Source of the DNA: Heterobasidion occidentale
Lineage: Eukaryota > Basidiomycota > Agaricomycetes > Russulales > Bondarzewiaceae
Direction of reading: 5' to 3'
DNA length: 64,000 nucleotides
NCBI GenBank assembly: GCA_039111635.1
Contig: JBCAQO010000008.1
Coordinates: forward strand, 1,550,001-1,614,000
Shown here: piece after piece, positions 37,501-49,715 of the stretch
Position numbering within the stretch: position 1 is the first letter of the stretch
Layout: each line of letters opens with the position of its first letter
Notes under the pieces: generated by a model
Told to the model about the DNA's origin: nothing
The model's database searches: none
Seen by the model: the letters and a program-made list of their open reading frames with translations, nothing else
Made by a program: the position numbers and the translations under genes

Positions 37501-40500
37501 TCTGGCTGACGGCGCTTCACTAAATAACGAGCTTGCTGCTTGAACATGGAGTTCTCGTTCGTAATGGCGATGAGCTCATCGTCGCAGAACCCCTTGGCGT
37601 ATGCAATGTATGCGAGGTAGGGATCACGGGCCTCGCAGAACTTGCCGACCACCAACGGCTCGTACAGCTGTAGGCAAAGCGAATAAGCATAAACTTCAAT
37701 GGGAAACGGTTCCAAACTGACGTTGTTCTCTTTGAGGAACTGCTCGGGGTTGCTGTTGCTGTCGATGAAAATCTTGGCCATGGCATTGTAGACCGCCGCA
37801 TCTTGACTGCCGGCCTGCACACGCGCCTCCAACCATGGCAAAATAAGTTTCAACCTGTTCCTCTGCTCGACTTCATGCACAAGTTCGTCGATCGGGAAGT
37901 TGCCAGTGACGGATGCGAGCAGTCCCTTAATTGTCGTCTCGTCGCAATCGACATCCAAAAGACCACCGACGACTTGTGGCGTGCGAACAGAGTTGACGCG
38001 CTGGACATAGACCTCGATAAACTTCGTGAGACCGTTCTGGTAGAGGTACAAAACCAAGTCGTGAACGAAGTCGAAGCGGTCGCAGACGATGATAAGGGGG
38101 AGCTGGTCCGCAAGCTTGGCCTCCTTGAGGAAGTTCTTGACTTTCTCTGGGTTGTAAAAGTTGCTCTCGCGACAGACACGCTCAACTTCTCGGATTTGGC
38201 CAGTGCGTGTTGCAGCCTGAATGTACTTGAAGTGGACCTCGGGATCCTCGCTAAGGTTGACGACCGAGCCGAGGTAATAGTAGAGGCCTATGGCAAAACG
38301 ATGAGCTCAATACCAAGACACCAAATAACGAACTCGCCTTCGAAGCTCTTGTACGACTCAAACATCTCAATGAGCTTCACCGGGCCGAGGATATCGGAGT
38401 ACTTCGTCGCTATCTGGACAACAATCTGAAGGTTCTGACGAATGTTGACACGCAACATCTCCTGCATGCATGCCATGGACTGTTCGGTCGTGAGCCGGCT
38501 GAAATAAGTGACAAGCCACTAAGGTTGACAATCAGTATCAGTTCTGTGGGAATGAAGTCGAAACGCACTTCGGGGGCCAAAATGTTGGTATGCACGATTG
38601 CCCGTTTGATGTCAGCCAGATCCTCATAGTGCTCCAAAGCCTACAACACCAGCAACAGTCAGGATGCGATTCGTACTCGTGATTGGTGGACGCACCCTCT
38701 GTAACAAACCAGCCTTCTCGCAAAGATTCGCAATGCGCGGACGATCGTAATGAGAGAACATATCGTTTCCGAGAATGGCATCCGCGACTTGAGGAGCATG
38801 AATCAAGTTCATCTCGAGGAGACGTGTCTGCAGGTGGCCCTGCTCAGGCTTGTTGTCTTTGAGGGCGTCGAGCAGGAACGATGTAGCTGGCTGAATCATG
38901 TTCTGGGACATGAAGATGTCGACAACCTGTAAGATCTCATCAGTCCAGTGCTTCCTTTCCCTCTGATGAAACAATACAAACCCGCTCAATATCAATCAGA
39001 GGACCGGATTCGTCGTTGGCAAGCTGACTGGCGAATTCCGCTCCCTTCTCGGGGTTGGTGCGCATGACATGCTGCAGGAGGCCAACAAAGTCTGGGGTAT
39101 AGCCAGTCTTCTTCACATAGAGCAGGATCTTCTCCGTCTGCCCAGTCTCTGCGAAACACGCGATGACTTTGTTGGGCACGTTCGCGCGAAGGTAGACACT
39201 CAGAGCCAGTGTCATATCATGGAGGCGAACAATATCTCCAAGCTCCTCGCTGCACGTAAGCTTCAAAAGGATGAGTCCCCGCTACTCCAGATAGCCGAGT
39301 GATTATCATCGTACCTTGTTCTCTTTCAGCCATTTCTCCAACAGCTGCTTCCTCCCCTGCTGCAAAACAGGGCGAGCAAGCTCAACTGACTCCAAGTGGT
39401 TGAGTTCGCCCTTCTCGAGGAGGATACCGAAGTACTGCAGGATAGGCGACAGTCCGCCCGGAGGTGCCGGGGCTTGCTTGAACGTCTCAATAACCTGCGC
39501 TGTACGCAGGATGCCCTGAAATCAAAGCACGGCTATGAGCATCTCTGAACACTCCGACAAGCCAACATTTTCACCCGTGGTGAGTTGGCTGCGATCTTGG
39601 CCGCCTCGCCGAATTGTCCGCTCTGGAAAAGCTGTTGGTATTGCTTGATATACAGGTCATCTGCACCAGGCAGATTGCCTCTGCTTGCGAGCTTGAAGGC
39701 GAGCTCCGTGTTGTTGAGCGTCTGAAGAATATACGGAACCAGAGTTTGCTCGTCGACGCTAACGCTTAGCACCTGGCCCTTCCTGTTGATACACAAAATA
39801 CCGTGCGTCGCCTCGTGCTCGGAGGTGACAAAGATCGTTTCGCCGGAAATGCGGTTCATGTAGATGCACGCGCCCGATTCGAGGTCGTAGAGGTGGATAA
39901 ACCCATATTTCGTTGCGAGGTAGACGATACCATGCTTCTTTGAGACTTGCATGGCCACGGGGAAGTCATTCGTAGCTTCGGGAGGAAAGTAGACATCAAC
40001 AGCCTTCTTTGTGAACACAGGGTCGGGCGCCTGATGGTCGATCTCGACGACGTGGAGCTATTGACGTGTGTCAACGCAAAGCCAAACACTGCATTTACAG
40101 CACAACGTACCTTGGCACCATTGCCGCTCCGCATCGAGAACGCAAAGAGCTTCGTTGGGTGCTGGTGACCGTCCAACTTCACTTCCGCAAATGCAGCAGC
40201 ATGGCCCTCGATAGGTTGGCTGACCCCGCGGTCCCTACTGTACAGTTGCATAGAGCCCTTGACCTTGAACGCGGAAGGGTTGGTTGAGTTCCCAGAGATG
40301 CCGATAAGCACCATCCACTTCTCGTCGGCGGAGATGCGGTAGTTGATGATCTGGCAGCCGGCGAGAGTAGCATGGCGGTCGAAAATCTTCTGAGGAGGTG
40401 TTGTGGTGTCCGCGATGCTCCAATGGTACACCGCGGTGTCAGTGACCATTCCGAGCGTGGTGTCCGTGATCCACTTCCAGAAGACGATGTCCTCGTTGTT

Positions 40501-40948
40501 GACATGCGACTTGACCTTCTGCTTCGTCTCGATATTGAAGATTTGGAGTGTCCGGGCAGCTAAGCGATGCAGGCCGTGTCAGAGCGGTTCACGTACGCCT
40601 CGGGCACTCGTCCCATATCAGACTGGCATGACTCACATTTCAACGCCAATATCTTTTTGTGAGGATGCATTATGGCCGAATCGGCGGTGATAGGTCTACG
40701 CATGACATTGTTGGCGTCTGCAAGGTCGATGATGACGACCTGGTTCTGTTCGTTAACCTTCTCTCGCACACAAATGAAGTGGTCGGACTCGAGGGTCAGT
40801 GTCTAGCGCGCGGTATGGAGTGTGAGTGTCCGGACAGCGAAGCAGTAACGAGATCGCGACGGACCTGGAAGGAGATGGATGCAGGCTGCACGCCCAAGCT
40901 GGAGAGCTGGAGGTGCTCCGAGAATGAGATTGGCTTCGAAGTGTCCAT
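34573..40948 (-). CDS. chc1: Clathrin heavy chain
   Basis: Clathrin heavy chain builds the triskelion coat of endocytic and Golgi/endosome vesicles. The gene starts at ATG 40948 ([15 protein letters not shown]) and ends at TGA 34573 after a short last exon QMTGFAGY. It encodes about 1,680 residues in many exons, the usual size for the family. The N-terminal beta-propeller is clear ([65 protein letters not shown]), followed by the linker and the repeating alpha-helical CHCR leg domain (for example [20 protein letters not shown] from joined exons, and [21 protein letters not shown]). The C-terminus has a QLTTYIDV-like leg end with [12 protein letters not shown]. No frame break was seen. It shares a short divergent promoter with the FunK1 pseudogene. 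Confidence 0.97.
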
Positions 40949-41136
40949 GGTAAGAGAAGGGAAGGGTCGTCAAGGCCGTCGAACGGCGAGCAGGTTATGT
41001 CGGAGGATACGGATGCTTGGGCTAGGACCCGTTGGCCACTTGGCTCTCTCAATTTGGGCTTGTTTGCGACGCGCGTCGGTTCGCCGTTGTTTGTCTTTTG
41101 ATTTCAGCATCTCTTTCACTATGCCTGTGGTAGCCT
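40949..41136. promoter_or_regulatory. Compact divergent promoter, clathrin and FunK1
   Basis: Only 188 bp separate the clathrin start codon from the first open codon of the FunK1 frame. The strong housekeeping promoter of clathrin must lie in it or extend into the FunK1 gene. No TATA box is visible. FunK1 may simply have landed, or been retained, beside an open promoter. Confidence 0.5.
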
Positions 41137-43810
41137 GTGGTACCACCTGAAACACCAGCACGGCCTGGCGCAAAGTCTCTTCCAGATCATTTCTCTACTA
41201 CCCAGACCCCAATTCGAGTGTCATCCTCGCAGGCAAGCGACTCGCGTGCTCGTGACCAGAAGAACCTTATGTGCGTCATCATTGACGAACTTCATGATGC
41301 TGTGTTCCAGAGCACAACTCTTCTCACTGCGATCTATCCTATCCCCGAGAGTTGTGGTGCTGCAATCGAGAGGATCATTGATGATTATTTTGAAGAGCCT
41401 TTAGGATTTCCCCGTGTCGCAGTGGCGGGCGAAAGAGACAGTTACCTACCTCTCAACACTCTGCTTGCTAAGGCCCTCGAGGGTGCTCGTCCCAAAGTTC
41501 AAGTGGCAAAATCCTACTACCGATCCTTGGTGTTTAGCATTTATGACCGTGTCACTGATGACCTAGTTGATGGAAAGGGAAAGCTCAAGCCAGATCTTAC
41601 AGGGTGTCTCAGAAAGCTCAAACCCATGGAGAAGGTACCTTGGCGCGAGATTGAAGTTGGGATTGAGGTCAAGGACGACTGGCTCGAGTTATTGAAGCAG
41701 GCCAACACCTATGGTCGTTCGATGTTGGAAGAAGGCTCACGGTGGTATGCCCTAGTCATTGCAGTCAACCATCGCACCTCCGAGGCCCGATTCTGTTGGT
41801 ACACGCGCCTCGGATTGTTTCTGACGCCAGCGCTCAACCTCACGAAGAGGGAGGGCCTCACAACCTTTGTAGGAGGCATCTTTGGCCTTGCTGCTTGCGA
41901 CAGGGAGCGCGCCGGGAATGACCCGTGTCAGGTGACGCTAGAGAGGACCCTACATTTCTTGCTTCCTCCGCCTGCTCCAACCTTCTGGAGGTGGTCAAAG
42001 ACATTTTGTAGACGAATCTGTGTCCGTGGGCGCGCTACTCATGTCTACCGCATTAGCCCTGCAGCCAATCCCCTCGAGCAGATACAAGATAGACCAGAGG
42101 ACGGGTCAGGGAAGGAGGGACAGAAGGAGCCATGGAAGAGGAAAGGACACAATGTGAAGGGTATCGTTCAAGTGAGGACCCCACGTGAACGTAAGCCTGA
42201 GCCAGAATCAAAGGGCAAACGCACAACAAGACAGCAGCCGAATACGCATACAGGTTTCATGCATCGTTATGCAACGAGATCTCGAACAGCTCAACTTGTC
42301 GGGCCATTAGAAACTGATGTGAGTCTCTCGCTAGTCGTGGTCTGGATCACTTATTTGCTTCTCTTTCAGTGTAAGCGGGGGACGAGGTACGTCCAATCAC
42401 CTCTCGGCGACGTGACGGATGCGCAACAACCTCCGTCGAACACGCCAGAGCTGTCCAGCCACTTGACCCAAGTGCAGAAGAAGATCAGCGACGCTGAATG
42501 GTGCCGACTTCTGGGAATCGCTCTACCCACATGGACGAATGTCGATGTGCATTGGAAAGACAATATCGACTGGTCGAAGATGACCAGCCTAGTGATGAAA
42601 GATTCCTGGCCCATCGAGAGTACAGCAAAGGTTGAGACGGAGATGTTTCTACAGGTCAGCGGACAACACGGCATCCCAGGGTGATCGGGGCTTTCACGGT
42701 GCCGAACCCGTTGCACATCTTCACGGACATCTCCAACTACGAGCGGTGTGGAGTTTTACCTATGGTTTACTCTCACAACGGCCCAGTCGTAGTCAAGAAA
42801 CGTATTCAGCGCCGGTTATTCACTCTCACGCAGGGTCAAGACCTTGTCGGTCACGACCTCGACCTCATCGTGTACGCGGGCGTGGACGGCATGATTGGTT
42901 TGTCCATTCGACACCCGTCTTGCTTGCCAATGCTGACATTTTGTACAGGCCACCTCAACTTGTTCATCGCAGGGTTCCTGCAACGGGACCCGTCTGTCGG
43001 CAACTTACTGATCGACCCGAACCCAGGCGTGCGCACTGAAAAGCAAATTTGAACAATAATTGTTTGAGGTACATGTGTGTATATTCAAGACGCGATCCTA
43101 TCGATACTTATTCACGATCTCTAGTCTCGACAAATATGAATTCCTGAAGACTATTGGTCACCTGAAACGATGCTATGGTTATCTCATTGATGGCGATCTT
43201 GCTATTCGTTGGAAGGACCAGCGCGAAGCCGCAAGACATCGATCGGTAAGTGTCCCAATGTATGAAGGTCATGCCGCGGCTAACGGTGGCATAGGGCACC
43301 CTCCCATTCATGTCTTACCGACTCCTTCAATCCTGGGACAGCTGGCCTTTGCACACAGCCATCGACGATCTCGAATCTTTCGTTTGGATCGTTCTTTGGT
43401 CTGCCCTGAGGACTGTCAGATCTCCGACGTCCCTTGAGCTTGATTGGCTCGCCCGAATATCAGACGATGATGTCCAGGCAGTAGCCGACAAAAAGATGGT
43501 CATCATGATCCTGATCTCAAAGCCTCGCACTGAGCTCTCCTCGGAGCTTAAAGCTTTCCATCCCCTCTTCAAACGTTGGTTTTCAATTGCCCAAGATGCG
43601 CAGGACAAGCTCGATGACCTCATTGCAAGCGCAACAATCGAGGCTGTGCCGACAATTGACTTGGATACTCTTCTGCGCGACAAGGCCAAGTCGGTGCATT
43701 TCATCCAGGAGGTAGAGGAACTGTGTTTTGGATACTATCAACAGTACCTCAAGGGGGGAACAGAGTTTCTGCAGGGTCGTGGGATGTACGATGACTTGGA
43801 AAAGGCGTGA
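41137..43810 (+). pseudogene. FunK1-family protein kinase, frame-broken
   Basis: FunK1 kinases are a fungal Ser/Thr kinase family greatly expanded in agaricomycetes. Recognisable blocks are EVKDDWLELLKQANTYGRSM in the N-terminal region (a FunK1 feature), a basic/acidic linker, HGIPGVIGAF near 42.68 kb, a catalytic loop written QRDPSVGNLL (42981 on), LIDGDLAIRW, and GTLPFMSYRLLQSW then LHTAIDDLESFVW near 43.36 kb. Introns include 42319-42370, 42897-42949 and 43247-43292. The frame is lost at 42677-42681, where one base is missing between HGIP and VIGAF. The HRD histidine reads Gln and the DFG-like triplet reads DGD. The start is unresolved: the frame is open from 41134, but the first in-frame ATG is 41269. 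A single base error could account for the break, so a living but divergent gene is not excluded. Confidence 0.7.
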
Positions 43811-44058
43811 GGGTGGTGATGCAGTCTAAAGCTCACACCATTTGTTCCCGAGTTACAACTTTAGATTCGAGTTTGTAATGTTATTAGAAGTTCAGACATG
43901 ACCAAGACGAATTACGACGCTGTCCAATCAACCATATAGGAAACTGCGAGGCGATGTGCATCTGTGAACCACCGGAGCGGTTGGCCTTGTGATATAGAGC
44001 AATCTCTGCAGCGACTACGATACCCCAAAATTCATATTACACGACAACGACCCGTCGT

Positions 44059-45172
44059 CTATTCCTCGGCCAGCGCCAACGCCTGCTCCAGATCGTCGTC
44101 GTCCACCAGGACTGTTGGTGGTGGTGCAGCTCCATAGTAAAGACGCTGCGCAACAATGACTGCAAAAAAATACGAGCTGAGTATCACAGTGCACTGGATT
44201 AACACCCGACGGCGCTCACCAAAATCGATCGACAGCTGAAATATTGCACAAACTTTGAATTGCAATGGCGACCCTTGCAAGAAGAAATATACCATCCTGG
44301 GCGAGTACGGTTCAATGAAAGGGCAACCTGCAAGAGCTCTGCGCCACCTACTTGAATGAATCTCCACCAACCCAGCCTAGTAGAGTGGACGTTCGGAATC
44401 CGTACAGGGACTTCTGCTTGAAATTACTACAGCCGTCCCGAGTAAAGAAACGTTGGTCAAGTTAATAGAGGGTGACGTACCTAATCATCTGCGGGATGGG
44501 CAACGTGCTCTCCAGACCAAGAGCGACATAGCCCATGAGTGTCACGAACAGCTCCATGCGACCGAATATGAGCGTCAAGATGGTGAGGCAGATGCTGCAG
44601 CCGTGCTTTCAGGAGACCGCACAGCGATGCAGAAGATACAACTCACATATAGCCAGCCAGAAACTCCACATGCTGGGAAAAGGTGTTCCACTGCCAGAAG
44701 GAAAACGGGCGCGTAGAAGAACCGAGGTTCTCAGGACTAAGACGCGGGCGGTAAAGTATACAGATATACAACAGCGCCAGCTGATGCCATTGAGCGCACT
44801 CTCAGATACGGAAGAGCAAATATAAGACGTACCTGCGCCACGATCATGAGTAGCGACTGCACCAAGAGCGCGAACTCGAATTGATTTCCTAGCCAGAAGA
44901 AGCATCGGGTGATATTGGCGAGCAGCCTGCCATCTGTATCAGACTAACAACACGGAGTCCTTGAGCGAAACAAGGCCTACAATACAGCACATATATCGCG
45001 AGAAAAGCCTGTTGAGTCTCTGTGCATTGCACACGTCAGACTTTGATGGGGCTACATCACTTCTAGGGACTCACTTTTTGCGTACAATGGACACGGCCTG
45101 GTCAGCGTAGACTAGAGGTGGTCCTACGGCCATGCCTACCGACGCCAGGGTCGATATCCAAGTGGGAGGCAT
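44059..45172 (-). CDS. PQ-loop repeat membrane protein (Any1/SLC66-like)
   Basis: A multi-pass PQ-loop protein, in yeast Any1-like proteins of Golgi/endosome membranes linked to phospholipid asymmetry. ATG 45172 begins MPPTWISTLASVGMAVGPPL, a first hydrophobic helix and loop (VYADQAVSIVRKKDSTGFSR). Later segments include ANITRCFFWLGNQFEFALL, QSLLMIVAQLALLYICI, TLPIPQMI (the PQ motif, near 44490), FKQKSLYGFRTSTLLGWVGG, FFLQGSPLQFKVCAIFQLS and VIVAQRLYYG. It ends in an acidic tail with TAG at 44059. The total is about 270-280 residues with several short introns, normal for the group. It converges on the FunK1 pseudogene (248 bp) and follows the serine dehydratase on the same strand. The biological role in this fungus is inferred only. 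Confidence 0.85.
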
Positions 45173-45858
45173 TTCTATTGAGTGAGGAGGCTCGCGAAGC
45201 TTCCGGCAGGTGAGCTATCGAGCAGGTTGCGGTAGAGCTCTCCAGTACGCGCCCAGCGCTGAGCAGCGCTCGGCACAGCAGCGCACGTGCACGTGTCGAT
45301 GACCTCACATGCGCGCGCGTAGACATAGACCGGTGTTTGACCGAGTGAGCAGAACTAGTGCAGAACCCAAGCCACGAATGTCTAAGATTTTGGAATACAC
45401 GTCCTTTCGCATGAGCAGCTCTGGTGTAGTAGCGACGAATCTTTGAACAGCTCCCTTTGGTCCCGCTGTGAGCTCTACGGTGTATGCGCAAGAGAGGCCG
45501 CTGCGTGAACCGAAAAAGAGCTCAGGGAATCGAACGGCTTCTAACAAGTGCGCCGCTGCTCGAGGGATCTTCTTTGGACTGCGACACCACGGGCACCAGA
45601 AAACAACAACAACATCAGATTCAACATATCCTTGTACCACACATGTCGCGAGGATCTACAAACCAGCCTGCACGATTATTATCAAGATAGGATCCGTAAA
45701 GTAATTCTATGTCTAATCCATCATCGGTCAGTCAACCACAGCAGAGAGAGAAAAAAGTCGCGCTCGTCCACGGCGCGTGTGTATCAGTCACTCGGTCAGT
45801 GAAACGCAAATCAGCTGCAAACGCGGATCAGATCAGACCCCGCAGACATTCAATGGAC
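45173..45858. other. Intergenic region between PQ-loop and serine dehydratase genes
   Basis: About 690 bp that should carry the PQ-loop promoter and the dehydratase 3' UTR. A 111-residue minus-strand frame (45305-45640) contains FWCPWCRSPKK but opens on GTG, has no ATG start, no match I recognise and no introns, so it is not called. The stretch CGCGCCCAGCGCTGAGCAGCGCT near 45250 contains an inverted repeat (AGCGCTG/CAGCGCT). Confidence 0.35.
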
Positions 45859-48800
45859 TCACCAAGCTGGGACCGTCAGCGGGATCCTGACCGTGGTCTG
45901 CCAAAGTGAGTCACGGTGGTCAGCTATGCACAGGACACGATGTCGATCCCAACTTACAGCAAGACCCTATCGCGCGATCGTGCATCAGAACCCGCGCACG
46001 AATCACATCAGAAGTCCACGCACCGAAAGGCTCGTCTCCTTGTACTTCACACTCATGTCCGCAGCGGTCAGGCGCATGGCCTCGATGGCCTCGTCCAGCG
46101 TGACGCTGTACACGCCGTCCGCCGCCATCGAGAGCTGCGCCGCGGTGACAGCCTTCACAGCTGCACAAATGGATTAGCACGCATGCCAGACGGCAAATCA
46201 CGGCCCATCATCGCACCTCCTAGGCTGTTGCGCTCCTGGAACCCCAACACAGCTGTCAGCGCGAATCTCCGCTGTCGTAGGGGAACAGAACAGAAGCTCA
46301 CGATGCAGGGGACTTGCACGAGACCGTCGATGGGGTCGCACGTCAAGCCCAGGTTATGTTCTTTGCCCGTTTCAGAGAGGGATCCGACATGGAAGAGGGG
46401 CCGAAAAACGCACCGATCCCAATCTCTGCAGCCTGCAGGACAGTTTCTGGGGACGCTATGCATCGAAGAAGTCAGCGCGCACGATCGAGGGGCACATCAG
46501 AGGAAGGAAGTTACCGCCCATGCACGCTGCAAAGCCCGCACTCGCCATAGAGCATGCCACTGAGTGTGAAACCCGTCAGAACCTCACATTGATCCCACCC
46601 GCCAGGTTACCCGTGCGTACCTCCGACCTCCGCCTGACATCCGCCCTCGGCAGCGGAAATCGTACTACCCCGTTTGAACAACATTCCGATCGCCTACCAC
46701 ACGCGAAACGCATCTGTGAGAGTTCCCAAGACTAATTCCACAAAGGAAGAAGACTGACAGAGGCTGTCAGCAAGAACGTAACGACCGATTTTTCCGGGTC
46801 GTCGCTGACGAACTGTCAACCCGACATCATTGTCAATCCAGCAACGATAGGGTCGCAAGGGAGACGGACCTCCACAATATACTTCAACACCGCAGGAATG
46901 ACGCCCGCAGCCCCATTGGTGGGCGACGTGACAATCCGCCCGCCGCTAGCATTCACCTCGTTAACAGCGATCGCGTAGCATGACAGAAAGTCCATTGCCG
47001 GGATCATTGTCTTGCGCTAAACCCCCCAGAACAAAAACGAGAAAACAATTAGTTCGCATCAGTGATCGATGCAATGGAGAGGATCTCACGGGCGGCTCAG
47101 GCAGCACCGGATGGTCGAGCTGCCCGACAACCCTGGTTGCCCGCGCCTGTTTGCGTTCCAGCACCTTCTTCCCAGCGCCCGCACTCGGCGGTTGCGCGTT
47201 CAAGGCATCAGGCGCATCTATGGAGCCCGCGGGCATCACCCCGCCCTCGATAGCGGGAAAATGCGGCATCGAAAGACCTGGGTAAAACCTGCACCGCGAG
47301 GCCGCGGAGCGCGCCTTTGTTAATCCCGATAATGGACACGGAGGCAGCAGGCGCTCCGCTCACCCTCGCATGAGGCGTCTGTAGAGCATCGGAGCCCTCC
47401 TCCGCAGCCCCAATCGTCCGGGGAGCGTCGTCTCCGTCGAATGCACGCCGGTGCGGATGCAATTGTCCATGACGCCCCAGATGCGCATTAGCTGCTCGTT
47501 CACGCACATCAGCCATCGACCCGCCCGTCAATCCGCGCATATACAAATAGCGCATGCATGCGTATTTCGGACTAGCGCGACGGACTAACCTTGCTGTGGA
47601 TTTCCTCATCGGAGAGCCCAAACGAGCGCTCGTTATCAAATACGATCTGAGCAATCGTCATCTATGAAATTCCACACAAAGGCAAGGCATCAGCGAACGA
47701 GCGAACGGGGCGCTGAACCTGGATAATCGAAAACTGCCAACGTCTGATGGATTGGCAGGAAAAGCCGCAAATTTTAGGGGGGCAGAGGAACGGACACCCA
47801 AAGGAAGACGTCAGCCTGGCATCTTCCCGTCCCGTCACACTTCTTTCTCAATAAAGCAGAAGTTTAATTCCGCCCGCCCAAAATACCGCGGAGACGATGT
47901 CTAGGGCCGAAACGGGCGTCCGCGCCCAGACCTGGACCCTCTTTCTCGCAGGGACTCGTAGGACCGCAGCACGCAGCCAAACAGAGGCAGCGAATGACGG
48001 AAACTTACGTTGTGCTTCCTCGTCAACGCAAGAAGGCTGTCACCCGACTTGAAGGGATATAGGGGCAGCTCGTCTTCGGGCGCGGGCTTGCCATCCTGAG
48101 GCGGCTCTGCGAGGCTGTGTGACTGGTGCAGGCGTGCGTTGTGCACGACGCTCTTGTCGACGCCCTTGTAGAACAGATTCTCGTCGACTGCGCGCGCGCG
48201 AATCAAGGGCGGAAGAGAGTCAACGGTAAGTCAGAGAAGATGATCCCCGGCTCGACATGACAGAAGAACAGAGCGCGGGCTCTAGAGCGACAATGCTGCA
48301 CGCACCCTTCGTCTTGTCATTGACCACGAAGCCACCTCCCACGCTGTACACACACGCAAGCCGCCTCCCATAAGCGCCCAGATCAAAAGTACGATCGGAG
48401 GCCCGCGCCGCGGCATCGTACCGCGAGGCGACGGGGCAGGTAAGAGAAACACGCACCTGAAGTACTCGTTCGTGGCGAGCAAGTCGCCGTGCTCGTCGAA
48501 GCAGGAGAAGCGCATGCCGTTCGGATGCGTCTTGAGGACCTGGTCCCACCGCCAGAGCATGTCCCTGTCCATGTCGTACTGGATGCGGTGCTTCCCGCCG
48601 AGCACGAGCGTCTTGTTTTCCAAAATGGCGGCATAGCGCGCGGGAATCGAGCCGGTGTCGATGGTCTCCGGGTCTGAGCCTGCGCATCGAGCCGCATTGA
48701 CGACATGAAGACATCACAGAGACGGTTTCAGCGAGACGGGGGGCGTCGGTGACGACGCTCTCGCCCCGAACGAGGCGACCAATGAACAAAAACGCGCACC

Positions 48801-49715
48801 TTCGAGTCCCAGGAGGATCGCCTGCGGTGTATGATGCCTAGACCGAGGGGTGACGAAAAGGACAGATAGACAGGGATCAGACCTCGTGGATCAGGGAAGC
48901 CACCTTCCGGGAGTGCTGGATGGTGACGCACCCTTTGCCTAGCAACCGCAAACGTCCATTGCGACGTCAACGAGGATTGCGAATAGAATCAGAAGTCCGG
49001 GGGTGCATTTCGCGTGTCTGGACTGAATCTCTCACCTGTCGCCGCGAGCGATCCGTATCTGCAATTAAAGGGGAATCATGAATGAACTCGAACGGGGCCC
49101 AGAGCGGGGAAGCCGCTTCGGCGGACGCACAGGACAATCTTGACCGTCTTGACCTGCGGCAAATTGGACAGAGGGTGTCAGGAATATCCGGGAGCCGGGA
49201 CGCGCCGAGTCATTCGAGGGTGGAATGCGGGCTGGGACCAACCTTGTGAAGCAAATCGAGCTCGAGCAGATCATTGATGAAGATCTTTCCCGCTCGCATG
49301 GGTCCTACGGTGTGAGAGCTGCTTGGTCCGACTGTGCCACGCACCGGAGCACCACCGAGGATCGCAGCGGTCCATGAGCCCAAACGCGCTCTCGGGGCGA
49401 AGCGGCGGAGGACTCACCGCCGATGCTGAAGAGATCGAATGTGGAGATGACGGCGTGCTCTGGCCTGTCGTACTCTGCCAGCGACGGGTGCTCGGGTGGT
49501 TTGGCGGCGGCGACATGCGACTCGTCTTCGGAGCTGGACAGGGACGGGATGGTTGTTGATGGTGCGCGCGGGGCGGGTGATGTGGACAGTGCACGATGGG
49601 ACGGGATCGCAGGGCTGAGGATGTGGCCATGGCTGGGGCGGGCCACGGGCAGACGGAAGGTGCGGGCCAAGTCTGGGAGACGGAGGGCCGTGGCCACGGT
49701 GCGTGTAGACAACAT
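45859..49715 (-). CDS. L-serine dehydratase, iron-sulfur type (SdaA-like)
   Basis: This enzyme deaminates L-serine to pyruvate and ammonia. The family binds a 4Fe-4S cluster and not PLP. The frame runs from ATG 49715 to TGA 45859 in many exons. The N-terminal leader [20 protein letters not shown] is Arg-rich and nearly free of acid residues, suggesting a mitochondrial signal. Next is the beta domain with [20 protein letters not shown] (split by an intron near 49.4 kb). The alpha domain has [50 protein letters not shown], and [19 protein letters not shown] (split by an intron near 46.3 kb). The cluster cysteines are thus present. A Pro/Ala-rich insert with a basic stretch (about 47.1-47.2 kb) separates the motif blocks. 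The enzyme type is common in bacteria; origin by transfer is possible but not shown here. Confidence 0.9.

Noticed and set aside
41121..41150. ATG at 41121 as the FunK1 start
   Set aside because: It is out of frame with the kinase and reaches a stop within nine codons. No intron of normal length joins it.
45305..45640. Minus-strand ORF with a CPWC-like word
   Set aside because: It opens on GTG, lacks an ATG start and introns, and matches no family I recognise.
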